This document shows positions 14,551-21,852 of a stretch of DNA of 25,868 bases, piece after piece. Location: positions 1 through 25,868 of the IMG/VR virus record IMGVR_UViG_3300008055_001374. The stretch is one strand, 5' to 3'. Numbering within the stretch: position 1 is the stretch's first letter; the number at the start of each line of letters is the position of its first letter. The position numbers and the translations under genes are program-made. Origin of the DNA: a virus. Under the pieces are notes generated by a model. The model ran no database searches, was not told the origin of the DNA, and saw only the letters and a program-made list of their open reading frames with translations.

Positions 14551-15903
14551 CAGCAGGTTGGTAACGATAGTACGGCGATAGTACACGTTGCTATCTTTAA
14601 CCAGGGCGCCAGCGCCACGTGTCAGACCTTGTGCAAATGGATTTGCAACCATGCCATAACGTGTCTTGAAGCCAATCTTTGGTGCGAAGCTGTCTTGATC
14701 AACAGCACGAACCATTTGCAGAGGAACGTATGGGCAGTAGAACAGACCAGCGTCAAATGCACTCGAACCTTTGTAACCAACAACCATGTAGTTGCCAGTT
14801 GTGTATGGATCGATGTAAACCTTCATACGACCATTCAGGACACCAGCGAAAGTGTTACCTGTATCGTCAACTTGCAGGTTGTTGCTATTCAGAGCAGGAG
14901 TGTAATCCAGAACACCAGCCATTTGCAATGCAGACGCTACGTCCGATGAGCAGACGATGATGTTGCCTTTACCACGACGTGTGTCTTTTGCAATTTGGTT
15001 AGCTTCACGTTCGATTTGGAACATTAGACCCTTGAATTTCTCAACAGACCAACGACCGTTTGCGTCAACGTCAAGGTCGAACACACCAGCTGTTGTAGTA
15101 CCTGCATCACAACCTTGCTTAGCTGTTACGTTGATTGTACGAACAACTTCACGGTTGATCTCAGCAAGAATCTCACCAGTCAGAATGTTAGACAATTCTG
15201 TTTCAGCGTCAAGACCATGAATTGCTTTCAAGTCTTGTGCCAGTTCCATTGTGTATTCAGCTTTCAAAGCACGTGATTGAGCAGTTACAGTAACTTTCTC
15301 AATTGTGAAACCCATTTGTGGGAATGCTGTGTTGCTTGTTGTGCCCAATGCTTCCGCTTGTGCTGTCGACATCGCTTGTGCATAGTTGTATGTGTTGGTA
15401 GAAGCCAAGTTAATGGTTTGGCTAGATGTACCAGGGATGGTACCAACTTGACCTTGACCAAGAACAGATGAGTTACCAGTTACAACTGTACCGAATGCTG
15501 TGTTAACTTCGTTGTAGAAGGTTTCAGCAACGTTTGCAGAAGTAGTGTTACCGTATTGTGAACGCATCGCGAAGATCAGTCCGGTAGGACCAGTCATTGG
15601 CTGCACGCCGCAAATGTCATATGCAATCAGGTTAGGCATTGCACGACGAACCAAGCTGATAAGCACTGGATCGAAAGTTGCAATATTGCCAGCACCGCCG
15701 GATACACCAGCATTGATAGGAACTGGAGATTCCATCAGGTTTTGGCTACCATAAGCCTGGCTGCTAGCTTCCATCAAAGATTTCTCTGTGTTTTCTAACA
15801 GAGTAGCGATAACGCTACGCTTGTGCGTATCTTTAATAGGACTTAGGTCTTCGTGATTTAACACTGGAGCCCATTTTGTTTGAATTTCTTCGTTAAGGTA
15901 CAT
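14548..15903 (-). CDS. 23: Major capsid protein gp23
   Basis: A 451-residue T4-family major capsid protein (T4 521). Core landmarks are FDPVLISLVRRAMPNLIAYD and GVQPMTGPTGLIFAMRSQYG near residues 75-115, and the C-terminal MVANPFAQGLTRGAG block. The N-terminal ~58 residues are charged, with LME at 43-45 and 56-58, fitting the LxE sites cut by the gp21 protease. An exact late promoter stands about 42 bases upstream and AAGGGGAT is the ribosome-binding site. The gene ends in five TAA codons and a strong terminator. GC-rich codons are more frequent than in neighbouring genes, as expected for high expression. Confidence 0.97.
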   Translation of the reverse strand: MYLNEEIQTKWAPVLNHEDLSPIKDTHKRSVIATLLENTEKSLMEASSQAYGSQNLMESPVPINAGVSGGAGNIATFDPVLISLVRRAMPNLIAYDICGVQPMTGPTGLIFAMRSQYGNTTSANVAETFYNEVNTAFGTVVTGNSSVLGQGQVGTIPGTSSQTINLASTNTYNYAQAMSTAQAEALGTTSNTAFPQMGFTIEKVTVTAQSRALKAEYTMELAQDLKAIHGLDAETELSNILTGEILAEINREVVRTINVTAKQGCDAGTTTAGVFDLDVDANGRWSVEKFKGLMFQIEREANQIAKDTRRGKGNIIVCSSDVASALQMAGVLDYTPALNSNNLQVDDTGNTFAGVLNGRMKVYIDPYTTGNYMVVGYKGSSAFDAGLFYCPYVPLQMVRAVDQDSFAPKIGFKTRYGMVANPFAQGLTRGAGALVKDSNVYYRRTIVTNLL

Positions 15904-15944
15904 TTTCTCTATCCCCTTCTTGGTTTAGTTAGTTGGTAATGATT

Positions 15945-15952
15945 TATTTATA
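15945..15952 (-). promoter_or_regulatory. T4-type late promoter for gene 23 (TATAAATA)
   Basis: Exact TATAAATA on the minus strand, about 42 bases before the gene 23 ATG and between the gene 22 stop and gene 23. gp55 is encoded in this window and would recognise it. Confidence 0.88.
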
Positions 15953-15956
15953 AGAG

Positions 15957-16955
15957 TTATTTTTTAGCGGTTCTGGAAATAGCTTGTGCATAGAAAGACA
16001 CTGGGCTATCAATAACAGCTGCTTTTGGCTTCTCTGCATTATCTTCATCAATTTCTTCAAGAAGATTTTGCTTTCCAGAAGTTTTTTCCGCAGGGAAATA
16101 ATTTTCCTTGACGATTTCTAGCTTCTTGCGATACTGCTCGGCAGAGTCAAACTCAACACCTTCAGCAAGAGCAACTAGCTTCTCCGCTTGTGTAGCTGCG
16201 AGACCTTCGGTAACGCTAGCAAGAATTTGTGCACGTGTAGATTCGCTTAGTTCACCTTTAAGAGCCATGTTTTCTTCCATGACTTTGTCAAGACGAGCTT
16301 GTACATCTGTTACTTCACTTTGAAGAGCTTCAACAACATCGAACTTTTCTTCTGGGATCGAGATGTGACTTTCTTCAAACAGACCCTTCAACTTGGAGAT
16401 GAAGTTTTCTGTGATTTCATTTTTCAAAGAATGTTCAATAGCAACTTTGTTTTCTTCCATCCATTGCTCAACCACATATTCCATGTATTGATCAATCTTA
16501 GCACTCAAGTCTTCTGCAATCGTTGCAACTTCTTCTTCAAGAGCTGCGTTGTATTGTTCTTCAAGATCAGCTGTAACCTCATTGATACGAGCTGTAACAG
16601 CTGCTTCAAAAATTACAGTAGCCTTTTCTTTAAAATCTTCAGAAAGATCTTCACCATTTAACATAGCAGCAACATCTTCTTTCATTGAAGAAGAGGCAGC
16701 ACTAGGTTTCATACCAACGGAAGATTTATTACTTCCTGCAGTATCTTTGGTTGTCTTAACATTGTTCTCTGTGCTGGTTTCTTCTTCACCTTGACCTGGT
16801 GTATTGTGATCGAGTTTATTCATCGATTCACCATTACCCAGGTGCGAAGCTGGAAGTGTAGCATTTTTTGCCACAGGGTCAGCTGTATGAGAAACACCAG
16901 TAGCGCCGCCACCAGTTTGGATTTTTTCATCCAGTTGTTTTTCTTTTACTGTCAT
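15957..16955 (-). CDS. 22: Prohead core scaffold gp22
   Basis: A 332-residue, acidic, largely helical protein (T4 gp22 269). The first ~90 residues are low-complexity and rich in Gly, Asn, Thr and Ser; from about residue 100 long helices follow, with LSEDFKEKATVIFEAAVTAR and the QYMEYVVEQWMEENKVAIE block typical of the family. It forms the inner scaffold around which gp23 assembles and is degraded by gp21. An exact late promoter and CAAAAGGAG precede it. The C-terminal PVSFYAQAISRTAKK resembles the conserved end of other gp22 proteins. Confidence 0.9.
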   Translation of the reverse strand: MTVKEKQLDEKIQTGGGATGVSHTADPVAKNATLPASHLGNGESMNKLDHNTPGQGEEETSTENNVKTTKDTAGSNKSSVGMKPSAASSSMKEDVAAMLNGEDLSEDFKEKATVIFEAAVTARINEVTADLEEQYNAALEEEVATIAEDLSAKIDQYMEYVVEQWMEENKVAIEHSLKNEITENFISKLKGLFEESHISIPEEKFDVVEALQSEVTDVQARLDKVMEENMALKGELSESTRAQILASVTEGLAATQAEKLVALAEGVEFDSAEQYRKKLEIVKENYFPAEKTSGKQNLLEEIDEDNAEKPKAAVIDSPVSFYAQAISRTAKK

Positions 16956-16984
16956 TTAAAGGCTCCTTTTGACTTTTATGTAAT

Positions 16985-16992
16985 TATTTATA
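16985..16992 (-). promoter_or_regulatory. T4-type late promoter for gene 22 (TATAAATA)
   Basis: Exact TATAAATA on the minus strand in the gap between the gene 21 stop and gene 22, 30 bases before the gene 22 ATG, with the same AGTCAAAAGGAG leader seen before the tail-tube-like gene. Confidence 0.88.
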
Positions 16993-16995
16993 AAA

Positions 16996-17655
16996 TTATC
17001 TTTTCGAAAGATCTTGAAAAAACTGATTAAATACTTTAATTGCAGTTTGTTCGGATATTTTTTGACGTGCACCGCGGTTAATTTCTTCTTTATATTGCTC
17101 AATCTTTTGAGCTTTTAAAAGACCGTTGTCCCATATCCACTCAACACCTTCCATAATACCACGCACAAAAGCGTCTGGTGCAGAAGGATCAGCAACAATG
17201 TCGCCAGCTGTTGCTAAATGGAAGTCGTCCTGTACTTCCATAATGCCACGTTTGTTTTCTTTAATGCTTCCCATACCACGAGAAGAGATCCCCAATGAAG
17301 CACCTTCAGAGATTAGACTCTTAACAATGTTACCCATTGGTGTATCCATAATCTTTGCACGACCAACAAAGTCGTTACCTTCACGGCGAAGATTTTTAAA
17401 CATATGTGATGCGCGCTCAAGATTTAGCGTTGGACCAGCTGGGTGTCCTAATTCACCATATGCACGACCTTTAGATACATACTGTTCGTTGTAACGATTA
17501 ACTTCCTTTTCAAGCACGTTGCTTGGATACATGCGACCATTACGGTTGACGATATCGCCCTGCATAATAATACCTTCAATAAAGTAATTTTTTTTACCTT
17601 CTTTTTCTTCTACGAGGTATTTGACTTCTTCATTTAATTCGGTAATTAATTTCAT
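16996..17655 (-). CDS. 21: Prohead maturation protease gp21
   Basis: A 219-residue serine protease (T4 212). The catalytic His is in YGELGHPAGP, the Ser in SLGISSRGMGS, as in the T4/herpesvirus-like fold. GDIVNRNGRMYP near the N-terminus is a family hallmark. It processes gp22, the core proteins and the gp23 N-terminus at (L/I/A)xE sites during head maturation. AAGGAC lies seven bases ahead of ATG 17655. The C-terminal ~50 residues are basic and helical, probably removed on activation as in T4. Confidence 0.95.
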   Translation of the reverse strand: MKLITELNEEVKYLVEEKEGKKNYFIEGIIMQGDIVNRNGRMYPSNVLEKEVNRYNEQYVSKGRAYGELGHPAGPTLNLERASHMFKNLRREGNDFVGRAKIMDTPMGNIVKSLISEGASLGISSRGMGSIKENKRGIMEVQDDFHLATAGDIVADPSAPDAFVRGIMEGVEWIWDNGLLKAQKIEQYKEEINRGARQKISEQTAIKVFNQFFQDLSKR

Positions 17656-17664
17656 TTGATGTCC

Positions 17665-17955
17665 TTAACTGTATGCGATTGATACAGCTCTTGTCACAAC
17701 AGTACCGTTAGCTGTATTAGCTACGATTGTGTCGGTGGATAGCTTAACTAAATTCAGTGTTGAGAAGCCTGTACCGTCATGTCCCAAAGTGAAAGTGCCT
17801 TTTGTTACACCATTTGCATATGCAAGTGTTATAAGAACATCATTAGGACTATCGGCAGTGTTAACAATACGAATCAGTGTACCAGTACTAACATTGTTTG
17901 GTACTGTGTTGCTAAGTGCAATTTCCGTACCAATAACTTTAATTGAATCAGCCAT
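17665..17955 (-). CDS. Small beta-rich probable structural protein
   Basis: A 96-residue protein with alternating strands (IKVIGTEIALS, TLIRIVNTADSP, VLITLAYANG, GTFTLGHDG, VTRAVSIAYS), rich in Thr, Val and Asn and nearly without Lys or helices. I know similar small proteins in head-gene clusters of aquatic T4-like phages, usually annotated as unknown or structural. It is inserted between the 68-like gene and gene 21. ATG 17955 has AAGGAG upstream at good spacing and overlaps the preceding gene by eight bases; a longer frame to 17997 lacks such a site. A head decoration or core role is inference. Confidence 0.6.
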   Translation of the reverse strand: MADSIKVIGTEIALSNTVPNNVSTGTLIRIVNTADSPNDVLITLAYANGVTKGTFTLGHDGTGFSTLNLVKLSTDTIVANTANGTVVTRAVSIAYS

Positions 17956-18790
17956 TGATGATCTCCTTAACGATTTCGACAACAGCGTCATACTCACCAG
18001 TTTCGATCATCTCGATCATTACTTGTTGATTTGTATCATCGAGTGACTCAAATACTGTCTGCACATCTTGTTGTAGTTCTTCCGCAAACACATCAAACAA
18101 TTCCAGACTTTCTTTCATCTTAATTGGCTGTGGTGGCTTTGCATACTCACCTGTTTGGAGAAGGCTATCATGTATGTCTTGAAGCTGACGGTGAATATGT
18201 TTAATGTCACTAACATGGCCCCAATGAGCTTGACCGCCGCCGTAATTCTTTTTATGGGTTACGTTGTCGTAATGCTTTGAAAGACCGGTGTGAATGTGCT
18301 TCAGCAGTTTAGCTGTTTCGTCATGATACTTTTGAAATTGAGCTTGTGCTTCTTCACTTTCAACTAAGTGATTAACATCTTCCTTCATTGCTTTTGAAGT
18401 TGCGATGGCCATTTTCTTTGACATTGCCATACCAGGATTGCTTTTTTCGATGCCTCGAGCAATATCCTCGCGCTTTTTCATCTCTGCAGGTGTCATGTGA
18501 CGCTCACCAATAATTGCTGAAAGGGTCTTTGACTCGTATACTTTCTGATCTTCACCAGTGTTATATCCATGATGGGTGGCAGAACGATCATATGCCTTAA
18601 TGTTTGTTGCTCTAAAATGATCATCACCGTTACCATTACGGTCCTCTGTCTTCTTCACAACGTGCTTATCCATGAAGCGCTTCTCGTCTTTTGTTTTTGG
18701 AACGTAAGACGTTATAGAAGTCGGCTCAACAGGAGCAGACAATTGAGGTAAATCAGCTTTTTTTTCAAGCAATTGTTTCAGTGTCTTCAT
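17948..18790 (-). CDS. Prohead core/virion protein, gp68-like position
   Basis: A 280-residue protein, twice the length of T4 gp68 (141) and placed where 68 is expected, between the 67-like gene and 21. It begins MKTLKQLLEKKADLPQL, typical of core proteins of aquatic T4-like phages. A middle segment is His/Lys-rich (HIHTGLSKHYDNVTHKKNYG, then HWGHVSDIKHIHRQLQDIHD); the C-terminus is acidic and helical (VMIEMIETGEYDAVVEIV). ATG 18790 has GAGGA about eight bases upstream; the frame extends to 18856 but that would lie inside the upstream gene. Homology to T4 gp68 is by position only. Confidence 0.6.
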   Translation of the reverse strand: MKTLKQLLEKKADLPQLSAPVEPTSITSYVPKTKDEKRFMDKHVVKKTEDRNGNGDDHFRATNIKAYDRSATHHGYNTGEDQKVYESKTLSAIIGERHMTPAEMKKREDIARGIEKSNPGMAMSKKMAIATSKAMKEDVNHLVESEEAQAQFQKYHDETAKLLKHIHTGLSKHYDNVTHKKNYGGGQAHWGHVSDIKHIHRQLQDIHDSLLQTGEYAKPPQPIKMKESLELFDVFAEELQQDVQTVFESLDDTNQQVMIEMIETGEYDAVVEIVKEIING

Positions 18791-18992
18791 TTGGTTCTTC
18801 CTCTTGTTCAGCTGAGATTTCTTCAGCGTCTTCGTAATTAAAGTAATTTTTTGCAATTTCTATTTTTTTTGCCTCAATAGCATCGGCAATTTTATCTAAT
18901 ACGACAGAAGCAAATGCAGATTGGAAGTCACTAGGACTATCATTATGTGCTGCATTAACCATGTCATCAATTGTAAATTCTTTTTCACTCAT
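18765..18992 (-). CDS. 67: Small acidic prohead core protein, gp67-like
   Basis: A 75-residue protein, close to T4 gp67 (80). It starts MSEKEFTIDDMVNAAHND, has a central helix KIADAIEAKKIEIAKNYF, common in small core proteins of this group, and ends in a strongly acidic tail (EEISAEQEEEPNEDTET). It lies between portal gene 20 and the 68-like gene, as in T4. ATG 18992 has GGAG seven bases upstream; an ATG at 19004 lies too close to that site. The tail overlaps the next gene by 26 bases. Confidence 0.65.
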   Translation of the reverse strand: MSEKEFTIDDMVNAAHNDSPSDFQSAFASVVLDKIADAIEAKKIEIAKNYFNYEDAEEISAEQEEEPNEDTETIA

Positions 18993-19008
18993 AATTTTCT
19001 CCATCTAT

Positions 19009-20628
19009 TTAGTTAGCTTGTTCTGTCGGGGCTGTACCACCAAAACCACCACCTGCAGCACCTTGTGGTATCGATGTTCCAGGAGGTGCGTTTCCACCTG
19101 CTACAGGATTACTACTCTCATCAACTGCTGATTGGTATAAAGGATTTTCTTGCTCGGCCACATTTTGTTCATCCATCTCTTCAATCTCTTCTTCAGATTG
19201 TAGGAGAATATGTTTACGTACCCATTCATGAGAGTAGTATTTACCAATGTATGGTGACATCTGTGTTACGAGATTTATTCTATCTGTCATAACTGAGCTC
19301 TGTTTTTGTTGTTCAAAAAAGTTATCCTGAGCATAATCAAATTTAACATGAGTTTCAATTAATTGCCAGTCATCTTCAGTAATAACATTTTTAAGAATTA
19401 ATTGTTTCTTTAATGACTCAAGGAACACGTGATTGAACCGCATACGCAAGCGATCAATAAATTTTGAAAACTTAATTTCATCACGTGAAATTTCTTGGCC
19501 CTGACCAAAGATAAATGTACCATCTTGTTGCAAACGAGTTGTTGGAACGTTCAAGGATTCGTACAGTTTCTTTTGGAAGTATTCAACATCCTCTAACTTA
19601 CCTAAATTTTGGCCTGCAGGTAATGTTGTAATTTCCGTGCCACGTGAGCCATCCCTACGTGGTAACCAGTAATCCTCTAACATTGTCATAAACTTTCTAT
19701 CGTCACGTACCTCACCTGTAGAGGCATCATATACAACTTTATTTTTATGACGAGTCATCATATCACGTAGATACTGTTCTGCCTTCATCTTTGGCAAATT
19801 ACCCACATCAATATAAAATATACGACGTTCAGGAGCACGAGATATACGATAGATAACCGTTGCATCCTCTAAAGCTCTTAATTGATTCAATGGCTTAATT
19901 GCTTTATGTAAATGACTTAAAACGACCGAATTCATTGGGTCAAGAACCCCTGAAGTAATATGCACAATACTATCAGGAGTAATTTTTAAACCTTGTACAG
20001 CTGTAGCAGTTCCTACTTCGCCAGCTTTGTTTTGAAAGCCTTTTTCATTGTAAATGAAGTATTCCTGTACAGTTTGCGTTTGTGTAACTTGTGACTTACT
20101 ATCACGCTTACGCTTTACTTCGCGAATCTTACGAAGTTTACGTGGATCAATGTAACGTAATTCTTTAATACCATCGCCTGGCTTTGTAACATCAATAATT
20201 ACGTGGTAATACATTCTACCATCAACATACCAACGTCTAAAAACATCAAAAGCTGATTTATTAAAATCTAATAAAGAAAGAATATTTTCAAACTCTTCAG
20301 TTATTTTTTTTCTAATGTTTGTTGAAAGTTTTGTATCGTCAAGATTAATTTGTACAATTTTTTCTTTTTCTTGAACAATAATTGCTTCATTAATAATATC
20401 ATCCACAGCTGTCTCAACCTCTGGATGCATAGACATTTCACGATACTTAGTTATAAGTTCAGCCTCTGTACGTGCTGCACCTTGTAAATCAATATATGTA
20501 CCGTATGCTCCACCTGCTGCAACAACAACCGCACCATCATCTTTAACTTCTGGTGCGAATGCTGGTTGTTTATTTTGTTCTTCTACAGGATCCGCTACTC
20601 TACGGAGTTCAAAGCCAAATAAATTCAT
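19009..20628 (-). CDS. 20: Portal vertex protein gp20
   Basis: A 539-residue portal protein (T4 524). Landmarks: YREMSMHPEVETAVDDIINE near residues 60-80, FRRWYVDGRMYYHV, LRYIDPRKLRKIR, DFEY-type LEDYWLPRRDGSRGTEI and FIFGQGQEISRDEIKFSKFI, all conserved in gp20. The dodecameric portal starts head assembly and carries DNA in and out. The C-terminus is a Gly/Pro-rich tail (VAGGNAPPGTSIPQG). It is transcribed from a TATAAATA located within the upstream endonuclease gene, and its ATG overlaps that gene's TGA. Confidence 0.97.
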   Translation of the reverse strand: MNLFGFELRRVADPVEEQNKQPAFAPEVKDDGAVVVAAGGAYGTYIDLQGAARTEAELITKYREMSMHPEVETAVDDIINEAIIVQEKEKIVQINLDDTKLSTNIRKKITEEFENILSLLDFNKSAFDVFRRWYVDGRMYYHVIIDVTKPGDGIKELRYIDPRKLRKIREVKRKRDSKSQVTQTQTVQEYFIYNEKGFQNKAGEVGTATAVQGLKITPDSIVHITSGVLDPMNSVVLSHLHKAIKPLNQLRALEDATVIYRISRAPERRIFYIDVGNLPKMKAEQYLRDMMTRHKNKVVYDASTGEVRDDRKFMTMLEDYWLPRRDGSRGTEITTLPAGQNLGKLEDVEYFQKKLYESLNVPTTRLQQDGTFIFGQGQEISRDEIKFSKFIDRLRMRFNHVFLESLKKQLILKNVITEDDWQLIETHVKFDYAQDNFFEQQKQSSVMTDRINLVTQMSPYIGKYYSHEWVRKHILLQSEEEIEEMDEQNVAEQENPLYQSAVDESSNPVAGGNAPPGTSIPQGAAGGGFGGTAPTEQAN

Positions 20629-21233
20629 ACTTCAATTCTTTCATAATTAACATTGTGTATGTTATTTATACGGTTTTTTATTGTAGTCAAATGTACTTTT
20701 TTAGGTTCAGCTAACGCTGCTTCTTTTAATGAGGGAAACATACCATACGGTGTTTTTACAAAACCCTTAAAATTGTTATTGTTGAAACCTGATCGATCAA
20801 CACCGTTCCATCTTTCTTTAGCTGCTATACTCATTGAATGTTTTGCTAATGCAGTTTTTGGTTTACGCATCTTTTGTTTTGTTTTTTCTGTGTGGCCTTT
20901 TCCAAATAAGGGATGATCCTTACCTACATGGCACGACAATTCAATAGGTATTGCTTTACCGTTAGCTACATTTAAAAAATCTAATCGGCCAGCACAATTC
21001 AATCGCCTTAATACCTTTTCTTCAAACAACCGTGCTTCAACACCCGAATTAAATGTTTTTCTTATTTGAATAATATCAGGTTGACCATATTGTTGTGTGA
21101 ACTTTTTGACACGATTAGAGGAAGTAAAATATGTTACCCATAAATCGCTGGGAGTACAGGACACAGAATATCTCACACCGTAATAAAACGTACGGTGCTG
21201 AGACCATCCAATGAGATATGTGTACGGCTGCAT
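20625..21233 (-). CDS. GIY-YIG/NUMOD3-type homing endonuclease
   Basis: A 202-residue protein. The N-terminus YTYLIGWSQHRTFYYGVRY is a variant GIY-YIG pattern (Y6, Y18-G19), and VEARLFEEKVL holds the likely metal-binding Glu. HPLFGKGHTEKTKQKM is a NUMOD3-type DNA-contact repeat, followed by FPSLKEAALAEPKK, which resembles a NUMOD1-like helix-turn-helix. Free-standing endonucleases of this type cut related phages lacking the insertion and spread by repair. It sits between 19 and 20, not within a gene, and its end overlaps gene 20 as ATGA. It follows a strong hairpin. Activity is not proven by sequence. Confidence 0.82.
   Translation of the reverse strand: MQPYTYLIGWSQHRTFYYGVRYSVSCTPSDLWVTYFTSSNRVKKFTQQYGQPDIIQIRKTFNSGVEARLFEEKVLRRLNCAGRLDFLNVANGKAIPIELSCHVGKDHPLFGKGHTEKTKQKMRKPKTALAKHSMSIAAKERWNGVDRSGFNNNNFKGFVKTPYGMFPSLKEAALAEPKKVHLTTIKNRINNIHNVNYERIEV
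20663..20670 (-). promoter_or_regulatory. T4-type late promoter for gene 20, inside the endonuclease gene
   Basis: Exact TATAAATA on the minus strand, 35 bases before the gene 20 ATG. It is read as codons for Arg-Ile-Asn-Asn near the C-terminus of the endonuclease, so the sequence serves both functions. Confidence 0.85.
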
Positions 21234-21242
21234 AATTCCGTT

Positions 21243-21272
21243 AAAGAAGAGCGCCTAGGCGCCCGTTCTTTT
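21243..21272 (-). terminator. Strong hairpin after gene 19, probable terminator
   Basis: The 12-base perfect palindrome GCGCCTAGGCGC is extended on the minus strand by a G-U and a G-C pair and, after one bulged C, by AAGAAA/TTCTT-type pairing, ending in TTCTTT. It begins directly after the gene 19 stop (21274) and precedes the endonuclease. The T tract is interrupted, so it may be a partial terminator or an RNA-processing/stability element. Confidence 0.6.
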
Positions 21273-21273
21273 G

Positions 21274-21825
21274 TTACTGGGTTCCACCTTGACCAGTGAT
21301 GCCACCACTGACATCCCACCAATCGTATTGGAAGGTCACTTGGAATTCCTCAATCGAATCTGTATCACCCCAGTTAAGGTCGATGTTAGCAATAGTCGAT
21401 GGGAAAATTCCATTAAATCTATACGTACGGATTGGTACGCCAGTTTTAGAAAACTGAGTTACTTCAGCCGTTGACTTATATAGTAAGGGAGCTGCAGAGC
21501 CAAATGAGCGCAAGTTGGTTAGATTGTGATTAATATTACTCGACCATTCTTCCATCGCATTGCGAATTAGAAAGTCTTCGTCATTAATAACCGTCACTGA
21601 CCAGTCACCAAACGTACGATCTCCTGCCATCTTTACCTTACGGCCAAAGTATGGAACTTCAATTGTACCAAGTGTTGACTCAGGAATCGAAGTAGATCTA
21701 ACTAAGAATGGTATCTTAATATCTGCAACAGAGTTAGCTGGATTAGTAAAAGTCACTTGGAAAAGGGATCCACGAGCCCCCCCTAGTGTTAATTGACTTC
21801 TAATATCATTTACATTGAATGCCAT
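21274..21825 (-). CDS. 19: Tail tube protein gp19
   Basis: A 183-residue protein (T4 163). VKMAGDRTFGDWSVTVINDE matches the T4 IN(V)AGDRTFDDWTVTVMNDE core, and the end FQVTFQYDWWD matches FEVTLALDYWE; ANIDLNWGDTDSIEEF matches the strand before it. It forms the inner tube through which DNA passes. AAAGGAG precedes ATG 21825, together with a 7/8 late promoter. A short Gly-rich extension (GGITGQGGTQ) follows the T4 end. Confidence 0.96.
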   Translation of the reverse strand: MAFNVNDIRSQLTLGGARGSLFQVTFTNPANSVADIKIPFLVRSTSIPESTLGTIEVPYFGRKVKMAGDRTFGDWSVTVINDEDFLIRNAMEEWSSNINHNLTNLRSFGSAAPLLYKSTAEVTQFSKTGVPIRTYRFNGIFPSTIANIDLNWGDTDSIEEFQVTFQYDWWDVSGGITGQGGTQ

Positions 21826-21843
21826 TGTTTTTCTCCTTTGTTC

Positions 21844-21851
21844 TATTTATT
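21844..21851 (-). promoter_or_regulatory. Late promoter -10, near consensus (AATAAATA), for gene 19
   Basis: Minus strand AATAAATA, 7 of 8 to TATAAATA, 19 bases before the gene 19 ATG and just before the gene 18 stop. The leader would be short but would include the AAAGGAG site. Confidence 0.5.
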
Positions 21852-21852
21852 C

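Noticed and set aside
17956-17997. Longer start for the 96-residue structural protein
   Set aside because: The AAGGAG site is placed for ATG 17955 and the added residues are only antisense-like filler inside the upstream gene.
19016-19023. ACTAAATA upstream of the 67-like gene as a late promoter
   Set aside because: Only 6 of 8 bases match; not distinguishable from background in AT-rich DNA.
20625-21233. Endonuclease as part of a group I intron or intein
   Set aside because: Genes 19 and 20 on both sides are complete and no host gene is interrupted; it is free-standing.
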